In this document: in pieces, positions 1 to 10,286 of the stretch
How the letters are laid out: every line of letters starts with the position of its first letter
How positions within the stretch are numbered: the stretch's first letter is position 1
From: Alisma plantago-aquatica
Taxonomy: Eukaryota; Streptophyta; Magnoliopsida; Alismatales; Alismataceae
NCBI GenBank assembly: GCA_963693085.1
Contig: OY856412.1
Location: forward strand, 1,409,465,194-1,409,529,193
Direction: 5' to 3'
Length of the DNA stretch: 64,000 nt
Notes under the pieces: model-generated
The model's input: the letters and a program-made list of their open reading frames with translations, nothing else
What the model was told of the DNA's origin: nothing
Database searches by the model: none
Translations under genes and position numbers: made by a program

Positions 1-425
1 CAAGATGGCATGTGGTTGATGTATTGTTAATATAACTGGGTTATAATTATGGTATTGTTGATGTTTTTTTAATTTTCATTTATGGTTTCTTGTTGGATAC
101 TGAATATACACAACAATGTTTTTGTTATAATTTTTTAAATTTATATCTTGAAAAATATAATTTTGTATGTTCGTTTATTTGGTTATAGATCTAAGATTGT
201 AAATAATACAAAACACCATATCGTACACCTAAAATGCACTCATTGTGCAAACTCATCTTAATACACGTGTAGTATGCAATGTATAGATAGACAATACACA
301 AAGAAAAGCACTAAGGTAAAAATAAAAAATTGTTGACCAGTAACACATGCGTTTTTAGTACTCATTTAGAAAAAAAGAGTATGCATTTGATATAAAAATA
401 GTACATTATGTATCGCGCTATAATA
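1..425. other. AT-rich intergenic DNA, no gene seen
   Basis: This stretch is strongly AT-rich and carries no open frame or recognisable domain. It ends at the target-site duplication of the retroposon that follows. The DNA on the far side of that retroposon (from about 2250) has the same AT-rich character, so both sides were probably one continuous stretch before the insertion. Confidence 0.6.
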
Positions 426-437
426 TACAAAAATTCT
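426..437. repeat. Left target-site duplication of retroposon
   Basis: The 12 bases TACAAAAATTCT recur exactly at 2238-2249, directly after the A tail. Together they define both edges of the retroposon. Confidence 0.85.
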
Positions 438-2237
438 AGAACGCGTGCTCCGGCTTCTCTCTAGGGTTTCTTCCCCACTGGGGGGAGGGGCACCGCTCCT
501 CTGGGCGTGCCCTCCCCTTGGCCCTTCTCCACCACGATCTCACTCCCCTTTCTTCATTCCTAACTTCTTCTCCACATCCCTGGCCTCTCTGTCTCCCCTG
601 GCGGTTCATCTGGCGGCTGGTGTTCGCCTCCATCTGCGGGTGGTGTGAAGGGCGACGCCGAGCTTGCTTCTGGTGCTGGTGTGGCCTCTCAGCTAGTTGG
701 GTTGCTGCTCCTACTCTCCGCCCCGGCGGCGTATTCTTGGAGTGATTAGTTGTGGTCTTAAGGTGAAAGGATGGAGCATCGTTGGGATTCTCCACGACAA
801 CGGTTGCGCTCCTGGTCCTGAAGCTCATGCGTAGAAGCTCCGTCATCGCACTAGTTAGGGGTTCTCACCCTTCACCCTAGTATCTGCTCCTCCGTTGTTG
901 AGATCGGGATTACCAGGGCTATGCCGCCCCTTCGTTTGACCTCATTTGACCTGACCTTCCTCGACGAAGCCTCCCAGATCCGAGTTCTGGATTGGCATCA
1001 AGATTGAGGCGACTGTCCCTACTAATTCTCGGCGTCCAAATGCAGAAGGGTGGCTTGTCCGAGTCCCTGATCATATGAAGACGCTCTCTTCTGACAGGGG
1101 TTCACGACTGGAGGTGGTGATCCTCTCATGCTTCTCTGTAGGCGTGGATGGGTCACCCTCTTAGGCAGCGCCATCCTCAAGGACTCGCTAAGACCAACCA
1201 CAACATGTTCGATGGATTGCCCTATGGGAAAAGGCTCAAGGTGGAGCCGAGTTGGTTTTCATACCTTGGAGCTCAGGTCTGTTGGTGGTGAGTTTCCGCT
1301 TGCCCACTGCGCTGGTCCCCCAACGGGGTACTCGTCTTTGGAAAGGGTGATAGGGTCCCCCCTATCGTCCCTGCTGCTGTGAATCAACAAAGATGAAGAG
1401 GGACGGGTGTTGAGTTTTTACTTTTATCCCTTTCCTGTTCTTATGTTGTTGATGGTCTCGAGCTGGACTTATGGAGTTATCAGTTGATATCTTAGAGTCG
1501 GGGTCAGAGGTTCACACTGCCCTCAGGTGCTGATCAGTCCTCACAACTTCAGGAAACAAGCTTATTGTTAGTGTGTGAGTAGTCAGTCATCTGGGCCCTG
1601 TGTTTTGATGAGCCCAGCTCAGTGGTTCTTCTTGATGATTGCTTAGTCTGCTGGGGATCATTTTCTGGTTTCTGGTATAGTAAAAGAATTGATCAGATGG
1701 TCTTTGGACTTTGGTTTCTCTGGTTCAAATTGTCTCTTGTTGGTTGGTTAGTCCACAGCCTTTCAAAAGTATGTTTTTAATGCCAGTGTGTGAATGATCA
1801 ACTAGCTGAGTTAGTCTGTGCTAAAGGACCAATATGTTGCAGGCCATTTTGGTTGTTTCTTTTGCTTGCCAGAAATGTGTGATCTAGATCATAGTAGTGG
1901 GACTTCATACCATGCTGCTTCTGGGGTATCCTGGATGCTGAACTGATGATTCTGGCTGCTCATGCTACCATACTTTCAGAGGATGGATCTATTGTCAATG
2001 TCAATATGAGTTGTTTTTTAATGGTCTATTTTGTATCTCTGGTTACCTTTGAGTCTGTATTGTGGGTCTGTCCCCTTCTGTTGTTAGGTAGATAGCTACA
2101 TTTTAGTAGCATAGTTCTGATAGTTTATCTTAGTTGTTTGTATGTTTTATCTAGTTTTGTTATGGGGCACAATCACTTGTACCCAAAGTTTTGGGAACCA
2201 AATTTTAGTAACACATTTTTTTACTGACCAAAAAAAA
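438..2237 (+). mobile_element. Non-autonomous LINE-like retroposon with poly-A tail
   Basis: A GC-rich block sits abruptly in AT-rich DNA. It ends in eight A residues (2230-2237) and is flanked by a perfect 12-bp direct repeat, TACAAAAATTCT, at 426-437 and 2238-2249. A poly-A tail plus a target-site duplication of this length is the mark of target-primed reverse transcription, as in LINEs, SINEs and processed retrocopies. No reverse transcriptase or endonuclease is encoded, so it depended on another element or is a retrocopy of a cellular transcript. Its first ~90 bp resemble the start of the GC-rich insert at about 46.6 kb (CT-rich run, CTAGAA[CT]GCG, then CTGGGGGGAGGG and CCCTCCCCTTGGCCC). 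The two are therefore probably one repeat family rather than a one-off retrogene. The small open frames inside look like chance. Confidence 0.75.
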
Positions 2238-2249
2238 TACAAAAATTCT
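2238..2249. repeat. Right target-site duplication of retroposon
   Basis: Exact copy of bases 426-437, directly following the A8 tail. Confidence 0.85.
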
Positions 2250-2578
2250 GGACCATTGTATATTGCTTTTGTGTCATGATTAAACTTTTAACTCATAACA
2301 ATTAGATATGTTGGTAAGACACATTTATGAGAAAACTACTTCACAAAGTATATTAGATTAGTACACAAGTATACAATGGTCGACAAAAATCTACACACGT
2401 TCGTATACAAAGTACTACAATAAGGATACACAAACTCTAGTCAAAATTAATATAAAAGGGTACACAAAAATTGATATTTGGAAATGGAAATCAAGTTCAA
2501 CAAATCCTTACTGTAAGAAAATTATTTATTAATCTGTGTTGTTTATGGGATTAAGAGAAAAAAAAGATATGACCCCAC
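2250..2578. other. AT-rich intergenic DNA, no gene seen
   Basis: AT-rich DNA between the retroposon and the first copia LTR. No open frame, repeat or RNA gene was recognised. Confidence 0.55.
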
Positions 2579-3112
2579 TGTTGGGATTCACACAGAAGCC
2601 CTTAAAGCCCCAGAAAACACCACACAAGATACAACCCTAGCTTGTACGGTAAAAGCGACAATGGCCTATCAGTCGATAGGCCAAACCGATAAACAAACAA
2701 CCAATGAAAAAACTGAATTGGCAAAGAAGACCACAAAATTCTATTAAAAAACTCTACAAAGATTACAAAGATTTTCACTCTCCCACAATCCCGTGCCCAC
2801 AATAGAATTATGTACCCCACTCTCGCTCTCTTCCTTCTTGGCTGTCTGTATGCCTTCCCCTGTATTGGCACACACAATGTTTGGCGCTATTCGGCACACT
2901 GATAACCCATGGTATTTACCTCTATTTATAGGTACAGGGCATCTCCATGTAAGGAAGTAAGAGAGTTATGTCTATTCTATAAGGACTAAGAGAAAGACAA
3001 TAGAATAGGAGAAGGAAATAATTCTTGGACTCCACATTTGACATTACTTTTTCTTTCCTAATATTTCTAGACTTAATTCTAATCCAATTAGGATAAGAAC
3101 CAAATCCTAACA
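2579..3112 (-). repeat. 3' LTR of the gag-protease copia element
   Basis: Begins TGTTGGGATT and ends CCTAACA on the plus strand, matching 9755-10286 along its length with scattered substitutions. Directly beside it on the internal side is the purine-rich tract (reverse complement AAGGTGGAGATTG, about 3111-3124), as expected next to a copia 3' LTR. Confidence 0.85.
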
Positions 3113-5394
3113 ATCTCCACCTTGGATCTTATATGCTGAAGTATCTGCTCCTTCAAGAATTTTTCTCCCGTTCTTCTTCTGTTTGCTTCTGCCCTGTAAC
3201 ATCCCTGACCTGGGTTATAACCTAACCCTAGAAGTTTTGCCTAAATATTTAATTAAACACTTATAATTATCTTTTAGCAGGTAATAAATGCTCCTAAGGA
3301 ACATATGTTTCCATTCCTGTCCCCTAGGAACAATGTTGTAGTATTGTTTTGCAATGCAGGGACCTATGTGCAATTATCCAGTTAAGAGGTTTAACTTGCA
3401 GAGTTCACAGGTTAAGATGTACCTTTGATGATGAAACATCATAAGAGTGAATCTGATGAGGCATGATGGATTTTCCAAGCTTGGGCATTCAGATGTAGCT
3501 TGTGGAATGATCCTGGTGCTTAAAAACCCTAATTTGGAGTAAAGTGCAATTTACCCAAATTATGGGTGAAACTTATGAAGTACACCTTCTAGAGCATCTT
3601 ATATGTCTCTTGGCATCATTTAGAGTAGAAATGATGAAAGAGATGCATCAATAAATAATCAGATAAGAAAAGTAATCTTTGTGCATAAAATTCACCATGT
3701 ATGTGTATGAAGAACTTCATATGTGTACCCTAGTTGAAAGTTGATCTTTTCTACCCTTAAATCTTGAGCTTTGATGAACTTGGTTTAATTTTAGATGGCT
3801 TGGACGTGCCTAAGAAGCAAGGAGGGACTTAGATGAAAATCCCATGCTTTAGAGGTCCTTATGGTGTAAAATGGCCTAAAGTATGTAAGCCCTTTTCCTT
3901 GTAAACCAAGTGAACGATCCTTCATTTCGCTTCACTTCTCTTCTTTCTCAAAACGTCTAAGGCAAGCTCTAGAGCTCAGGGAGGCGACCAAGTAGTTCTA
4001 AGGTGAGAAGAACCATCTTCAAGCTCGGATTCTTGGGTGAATTCATCATGCAAGCTTGGTTTTGTGGATAACTCACTTAGATTCCTTATTTTAGCCGATC
4101 ATCCCCATCTTTTCCTTGGAGAAACACCCTTGGCCGACCTTTGGAGCTCAAGACACCATTAAAGACTTGAAGCTTGGAAGCTTGGAGCTCAAGGAACGAC
4201 CTTAAGGTGGGTTTTATAATTCTAAACTCTTTGCTTTATATGCATTTCTTGTTCTTGCAAGTTTTAGCATTTAGTTCTTCTTCTACCTCCCTTTTTCATT
4301 GCCCTGTTGCAAGCAAAACGGTGGTATAACTGACCTTGACAGAGTTTGAAGAAGTTGGGCGTGATTACCAAATTTACTTTATCAAACGGTCCTGTTCCCC
4401 CCCCCCCTCTGACCAAACCGTTTGAAGGGCAAACGGGTTCACATGGTCGGTTGGAGAAAACGGATTCAACCCGTTTGAGGGCATTGACCAAGCATTGACC
4501 GTTTGGGATTCCTGTTCATAATCGTGTAGGCTAATGACCCACCAAATTTGAGGGGTTAACTCCAAAGGAATCGTAGGTTGAAGGCCAATCAATTAGGCAA
4601 TCGAATTGAAGTAAGTGCTGATTTTTCCAAACTGATTAACTTGAACTTTTTGGGCAAACGGGTTCAAAACGGGTGAGTTGACCAAGCATTGACCATTTGA
4701 TATTACTGTTCATAATATGTTGAATTTAATTCCTGCAAAGAATCAAAGTTAAATTCTTAACCAATTGAGAGTTGAAGGCACTTCAACATCCTAACCCTAA
4801 TCAGGCTGAAATTGTTGTTTTCATATATGGATTTTGTTGAGTTTTGGGTTGAAGGACCCAAAAGGTCTCAAGATCGTTTGGGGCTTCCTCCAAACGGTCT
4901 CAAGACCATTTAGGCACAACTCAAGACCGTTTGAAGGTCTAAAGTTGAGGTAATTTGATGGGTTGAGGGTCCAATTGTAATAAGTTGATGAATCGATAAA
5001 AATGCTGATTTTAGACCTAATTCAAGTTCAACCCTAATCCAACCGACTTGGTTTTTGGTCAAACTTTGGGCAAACGGTCTCAAGATCGTTTTGAGGTCAT
5101 CCAAATGACCTCAAGACCGTTTGGGCCAAGTTTGGTTCCAATTGGAGTTCAATTGATAGGTTCAACCTTGATTTGATTCACATTGTTGAAAATTGATGAT
5201 TAGCCGATTGGAAACCTTATTTGAGTTAGACTTAACTCTAATTGGCTTCCAATTGAAGGTCAAATCAGTGTCCAATTGTTTGAGGCTCATCCTATTTGAC
5301 TCAATTTGTAAGTGGTTAACATGGCTTGGGCCAATTGAAGGCTTCAACATAGGATGTCCTATTCTATCATAACCTTTTTGTCACCTTTCATGAC

Positions 5395-5760
5395 CACACT
5401 CGTTTAGGCTCAAACGAGTCCACACCCGTTTCAATCCAAATGGGTTCACACCCATTTCAACTCAAATGAGTCCACACCCGTTTCAATCCAAATGGGTTCA
5501 CACCCGTTTCAACTCAAACGAGTCCACACCCGTTTCAATCCAAATGGGTACACACCCGTTTCAACTCAAATGAGTCCACACCCATTTCAATCCAAATGGG
5601 TTCACACCCGTTTCAACTCAAACGAGTCCACACCCATTTCAATCCAAATGGGTTCACACCTATTTCAACTCAAATGAGTCCACACCCATTTCAACTCAAA
5701 TGGGTTCACACTCGTTTCAACTCAAATGGGTTCACACTCGTTTCAACTTAAATGGGTTCA
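5395..5760. repeat. 26-bp minisatellite in a 52-bp two-unit register
   Basis: About fourteen copies of a 26-bp unit of the form TCCACACCCGTTTCAATCCA plus six bases lie head to tail. Two variants alternate: one ends AATCCAAATGGG, the other AACTCAAACGAG, giving a 52-bp higher-order period. The unit contains CCCGTTT and AAACGAG, the same half-sites that occur as palindromes further left in this insert. The open frame crossing the array is a product of the repeat and is not a gene. Confidence 0.85.
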
Positions 5761-6080
5761 ATTGAGTGATACCTTGTTTTAATCAAACCCTAATCACATG
5801 ATGGTGATGTGTTGACTTGTGTTAGTCAATGAGGACTTAACCCAACCTAATCTAGAGTGGTGTAATCACCATCTACTAGTTAGATGAGAGAGAAGGTACC
5901 AATTATGGTGGAAACTCAAATAAAATACCTTCAATATACATGAATGTGCATGAATAGGGTATGATCCACTATGTGAAATCATGGAAACCCTAACTATGAT
6001 AATTGATGAATCTTAACCTAACCTGAGAGCACCAAAGGTGATGTTTTCTCATACATGATGATGATATGAGTTCAATTCAT

Positions 6081-6530
6081 GTAATGTGAATAGTAAACCC
6101 TAATTCAAGGGTGATGACATGTAATGCGAATAGTAAACCCTAACTTTAAGGGTGATGACATGTAATGTGAATAGTAAACCCTAATTCAAGGGTGATGACA
6201 TGTAATGTGAATAGTAAACCCTAATTCAAGGGTGATGACATGTGATGTGAATAGTAAACCCTGATTCAAGGGTGATGACATGTAATGTGAATAGTAAACC
6301 CTAACTTTAAGGGTGATGACATGTAATGTGAATAGTAAACCCTAATTCAAGGGTGATGACATGTAATGTGAACAGTAAACCCTAACTTTAAGGGTGATGA
6401 CAGGTAATGTGAATAGTAAACCCTGATTCAAGGGTGATGACATGTAATGTGAATAGTAAACCCTAATTCAAGGGTGATGACATGTAATGTGAATAGTAAA
6501 CCCTGATTCTAGGGTGAGGGCATGTAATGT
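6081..6530. repeat. 40-bp minisatellite carrying AAACCCTAA telo-box motifs
   Basis: Eleven full copies and one partial copy of a 40-41 bp unit lie in tandem, each with GTGAATAGTAAACCCT followed by AATTCAAGGGTGATGACAT or a close variant. Variation includes AATTCAAGGG against AACTTTAAGGG (one base longer) and CCCTGATTC. Most copies contain AAACCCTAA, identical to the plant telo-box and to one and a bit telomere repeats, but the spacing is 40 bp, so this is not telomeric DNA. Confidence 0.85.
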
Positions 6531-8108
6531 GTGCCTTAAAACACTATTTGATGAAAACCAGGGAAACCTAGCTCTTGTAATAGTAGGGAGATACAACTTC
6601 TTTAAATGAGTTATTTATTGTTATCAGTTGATTTGACCATGCAGGTTCCTATATGAGGATGATCATATCCAGGTATGGATGATGATGCTATATTCATTGA
6701 AAGCATGTTGTTAGCTTTATGGATAGTGATATATCCTGGTGCCTTGTTAGTGGCATCTTATGAGATTGATGGGCTGTGAGAGCCATGAGTACCATCAAGG
6801 TCATGCTTAACAGATGACTTGTGATGAGAGAATTGAGAAATGGTAATTGATGTAAGTTAGACTTGTTACATTTAGTATCCTTCTTTCTTAGCTGCTATGC
6901 TAATGTTTAATATTCAAGAACATGTATGTTATCTGATAAGTGATAACTTATGAGTTTGATAGGTTGAATGAGTCATGAGTAATATGTGCTGATAATCATC
7001 AAAGGTCATATTATTTAGATGACCAGATAAAATAATATGTTGTTAGTAATAAATGTTATAATTAGTCCAGGGGTTTGGACTCTCACTTTCCGGATTCTTA
7101 GTGATAAGATGTTTAGGGATTAATATCCCTATGTTAATTTATGAAATGTGATCCTAATATAGAGTGTTACTATGTGAAATTCTATTACAAGATAATCCTA
7201 TGAAAGGCTTAACTGTAGACTTATGGGTGATGAATGTAAATAACCCTTGTGTCACTTGAGTATGGTTAAGTATGATTTCATGTGTACTAATCATACAGTT
7301 ATGTTGTGGTTTTGGAATCCTAACACTTGTAGAAAAGGGTATGGCTACAGGCCATGATATCCCTTATTATAATGCCAGGTGATGGATATATGATATAAGC
7401 CTGAAGACAGACAGTGTGGTGATGATGGATTTATAATTAATAGATGTAATACATGTCCTTTTATTTCTAGAAGAAAAGTGATATGTGGTTTTATCTTAGA
7501 GATGCTTTACTTCTAGTAGGAGGAATAGATTACAATCTTTGAAACATTGTTCTAACTACTCCTAAAATATATATGACTTCTTTGTGTATTGTTATTCTCT
7601 TATTCTGTAATAATCATGTTTCTGGCGAAGGGTTATAACTCCCGCTGGGACAATTATTAAAAATTGTCTCACCCCATAGATTTCAACTTTTTAGGTGGTC
7701 GCCAAGGATGAAGGGACCAATCTCCAGGTGACCAGTATCAGCAGCAGCAGCACCCGGAGCAGCAGTAAATCTCAGGTGGAGATTCAGACTGCTGAGTTAT
7801 ATAGATAGATAGTCAGTCCTATGCGTCCTCTGTACTCCCAGGTCCTTGGAGTCATGGTCTGAGTTTTGATTCGTCTCTTGAGATTTTGTAGCATGCAGTG
7901 TATAATTACTCAAGAAGTAATCAACAGAGATGTAAACAGTTTATCTTGAATCTACGAAAGGAATTTTTATAGTTTCAATGTCTTATCTCAAAAAGTTTTA
8001 ATTTCCGCCGATTTTTGGTATTCCGCTGCTAAACGAATCGCTTCCGCTATGTTTACTTCGAAGTTCATGTGTTCATCTCAAATTTTGGAGATCAGAGCCC
8101 ACATGCCC

Positions 8109-8589
8109 TATGAAACTGCTTCTGCCCTCAGAAGCACACTACCGTTACACACCTATGTGAAGTGTGTGTCCATACATGGCTTCCCGGACCTTTCATCTAA
8201 GAGCTCCTCAAGTTGTACAGTTTGTGAAACTGCACCACCTTCACCTGCAACTGCAATAACTACAACCTTCATTCCTTTGGCCCTCCATGCCATAGGTTTG
8301 TACTTTCTCTGAGCTCCACCTGCTCATTGGTACTGCATGGTCAGTCTTGCCACATCTTTTTTCCAACAGTTGATAGCTTCGCCTCTGTATCTATTGAATT
8401 TCGTAGCTGGTCTTGCAGCCTCGCATGTGACTGCCCCTGAGAGTTGAAGACATGTAGCACGTTTTGAGCTCACTTCACCTGTTAATGCTTCATCTACGCC
8501 TCCAGTGGTAGAAATCATGTAAGCTACTCCTCTTTTAGTTAGAACCTCCCCAACCAATCGATATGCTCATTTGGACCAAGTACCCTTCA
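8109..8589 (-). other. Unassigned internal region of the copia element
   Basis: This lies where integrase and reverse transcriptase should be, yet no copia pol motif is visible in any frame. Minus-strand reading gives a 77-residue open frame (8324-8557) and further open stretches such as MKVVVIAVAGEGGA. The part next to the 4.9 kb insert has a short direct repeat, AGGGCAGAAGCA, on both sides of the insertion point when read on the minus strand. Such repeats are common near the 3' end of copia internal domains. It may be 3' untranslated DNA, or captured sequence in a non-autonomous derivative. Confidence 0.45.
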
Positions 8590-8998
8590 CTTGCCCCTTG
8601 CATGTGACTTGCACAACTTCACCTTGATTTGAAATCTTACAACCGATGGATTCAAGTGCCCTCTCAGATATTAATTTTCTCTTGAGACTAGGGACATATC
8701 AGACCCCCAAAAATATGCTATGTGATCCATCATACATCCTAAACGTAATTGTTCCAATTCCGGCGATTTGATAGAGTTTTTCATATGCTAGTTGAACAGT
8801 TCCACTTGCCTGATGGAGAGATCCTTCATCAAATACATCTCTCTCTAGACATATGATGTACTGAGAGCCGGAATCATATATCCACCCATGATTGGTACCT
8901 GATTTTATGACAGTCAGTGCTTCTGAATATCTTTTCGCTAACGAGAAAGCTCCACTCTTCGACTGCTTCAACGTTGGAAAATCTTTTAATATGTGCCC
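8590..8998 (-). pseudogene. Copia protease region, truncated
   Basis: Minus-strand reading gives a degenerate zinc-knuckle remnant (GGHILKDFPTLK), then the aspartic protease core with the active-site triplet in YDSGSQYI (D-S-G), and the downstream copia motif VPSLKRKLIS. The usual copia knuckle cysteines are not intact. A stop codon follows HSIFLGV at about 8699. The integrase that should follow the protease is absent; what comes next is unassigned sequence. The enzyme would have cut the gag-pol polyprotein. It is in the same element and direction as the gag at 9014-9694. Confidence 0.75.
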
Positions 8999-9013
8999 CC
9001 CGTCACATATATA

Positions 9014-9694
9014 TCATACGCATATGTCTTTGCCCTTTTGATTCTTCTTCCCGTGACCCTTATTTTTGTAGTCGCCGTCTGTAACAGCCAAAACATCGCC
9101 ACCCGAGGAGGATGATTCAGATGGCTTCTTCAAAGACTCCGCCTCTAATAAATATACAATCGCCTCATTGAAGTCGAGTGTAGTCTTCCCGAAAAAGATG
9201 TTCATCACCAGTTGTTCCCATGATTGTGGGAGAGATGATGCTAAGAGAACGACCTTATCGCTCTCGCTGATCTTCTCCTCCATGCTAACCAGTTGTCTGA
9301 TAAGCTTGTTGAACACGTTGAGATGGTGGACGAACCTTGTGCCTTCTTCCATGCACAATTTGTACAATTACCTTTTCAGCACCCACTTATTTTTCAGCCA
9401 CTTCGTCATATACAACTCTTCTAAGACCTTCCATAATTTATTTGGTGAATCTTCATTGATCACTGAATACATTACCTCCACGAAAATACTCAAACAAATT
9501 GTACTGACCACCTTATACTCCATCATACTCCAGTCGCCTTCAAACATTTTGTCTGGCTTTTCCCCTTCAAGAGTTTTGATTAGCCCTTGTTGGACTAAGA
9601 CATCCTTCACTGTGCTTTGCCACACACTGAATTTACCTCTGCTATCAAATATGTTAATAAGATGACTCCCCACATTGCTAGTCGACGTTTCCAT
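9014..9694 (-). pseudogene. Copia gag polyprotein, one in-frame stop
   Basis: Reads from the ATG at 9692-9694 on the minus strand, about 60 bp inside the primer site. The translation has the copia gag fold signature (UBN2/DUF4219-like): a FDSRGKFSVWQ start, then VSTICLSIFVEVMYSVINED, LWKVLEELYM, RFVHHLNVFNKLIRQLVSME and LLASSLPQSWEQLVMNI. A TAA at 9368-9370 splits the frame after VLKR; the second half continues in the same frame. It ends in a lysine/glycine-rich stretch before a damaged zinc knuckle. Gag would form the cytoplasmic virus-like particle that packages the element's RNA. Length before the knuckle (~226 residues) is normal for the family. Confidence 0.85.
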
Positions 9695-9740
9695 ACTTCA
9701 CGTGCCTCCGATGCTCACTGATTGTCTCATAGCAACCTTT

Positions 9741-9752
9741 GATCTGATACCA
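9741..9752 (-). other. Primer-binding site, tRNA-Met type
   Basis: On the minus strand this reads TGGTATCAGATC, two bases from the inner edge of the right LTR. It matches the common plant primer site complementary to initiator tRNA-Met and sets the element's direction as minus. Confidence 0.8.
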
Positions 9753-9754
9753 CT

Positions 9755-10286
9755 TGTTGGGATTCACACGGAAGCCCTTCAAGCCCAAGAAAACACCACA
9801 TGAGATACAACCCTAGCTTGCATGATAAAAGCGAAAAAGACCTCCCACTCGACATGCCAAACTGATAAACAAACAACCAATAAGAGAACTAAGTTGGCGA
9901 AGAAGATCACAAAATTTTATTAAGAAACTCCACAAAGATTACAAGGATTTTCACTATCCCACAATCCCGTGCCCACAATAGAATACCATACCCCACTCTC
10001 GCTCTCTTCCTTCTTGGCTGTCCATATGCCTTCCCCTGTATTGACACACACAACGTTTGACGTTATTCGGCACACCGATAACCCATGATGTCTAATTCTA
10101 TTTATAGGTACATGGCATCCCTGTAAAGAAGTAAGAGAATTACGTCTATTATATAATGACTAGTAGAACGACAATAGAATAGGAGAAGAAAATAATGATT
10201 GGACTCCCCGATGGACATTAGTTTTCCTTTTCAAATATTGTTGGACTTAATTCTAATCTAATTAGAATAAAAACCAAATCCTAACA
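9755..10286 (-). repeat. 5' LTR of the gag-protease copia element
   Basis: Direct partner of 2579-3112, with the same TGTTGGGATT start and CCTAACA end on the plus strand. The LTRs differ by scattered substitutions, so the insertion is not recent. The last copied base is 10286; the next bases are CCCCC. Confidence 0.85.

Larger units (their letters stand above)
3195..8103. mobile_element. 4.9 kb non-coding LTR-like insert (probable solo LTR)
   Basis: The insert starts TGTAACATCC, ends CCCACA, and is flanked by the perfect 5-bp repeat TGCCC (3190-3194 and 8104-8108). TG...CA ends plus a 5-bp duplication indicate an LTR retrotransposon unit. I see no second LTR, no gag or pol and no long open frame, so a solo LTR is the simplest reading, although 4.9 kb is long for an LTR. 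The last ~20 bases contain TTTTGGAGATCAGAGCC, which resembles a tRNA-Met primer site (TGGTATCAGAGCC). The true LTR end could therefore be slightly earlier, making this an LTR with a scrap of internal DNA. It contains palindromic CCGTTT/AAACGG motifs (4.37-5.15 kb) and two minisatellites. The lineage is not established; the TGTAACA start and GGTTATAAC motifs are reminiscent of gypsy chromovirus LTRs. Confidence 0.6.
2579..10286 (-). mobile_element. Copia LTR retrotransposon with gag and protease only, interrupted
   Basis: Two similar ~533-bp LTRs (2579-3112 and 9755-10286) face the same way and bound the unit. The primer site lies next to the right LTR, so the element reads on the minus strand. 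The 5-bp flanks are CCCAC on the left and CCCCC on the right, a duplication with one mismatch. Inside, from right to left, are a Ty1/copia gag, a protease region, about 0.5 kb of unassigned sequence, a 4.9 kb insertion, and ~80 bp leading into the left LTR. Integrase, reverse transcriptase and RNase H are missing, so this was a non-autonomous or internally deleted copia element before the 4.9 kb insertion arrived. Confidence 0.85.

Noticed and set aside
436..846. 136-residue minus-strand frame
   Set aside because: Lies over the retroposon's GC-rich 5' part, rich in R, G and P with no domain; explained by composition.
5492..5677. 61-residue plus-strand frame
   Set aside because: Read through the 26-bp minisatellite; a by-product of the repeat.
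6081..6530. Regular 40-bp repeats resembling a CRISPR array
   Set aside because: Units are head to tail with no unique spacers, and the genome is a plant's; it is a minisatellite.
6081..6530. Telomeric or subtelomeric DNA because of AAACCCTAA
   Set aside because: The motif recurs every ~40 bp inside a longer unit, not as uninterrupted seven-base telomere repeats.
3184..8128. 12-bp TGCTTCTGCCCT repeat as the target-site duplication of the 4.9 kb insert
   Set aside because: It is better explained as a native short direct repeat in the copia 3' region; the 5-bp TGCCC directly abuts TG...CA ends on both sides.
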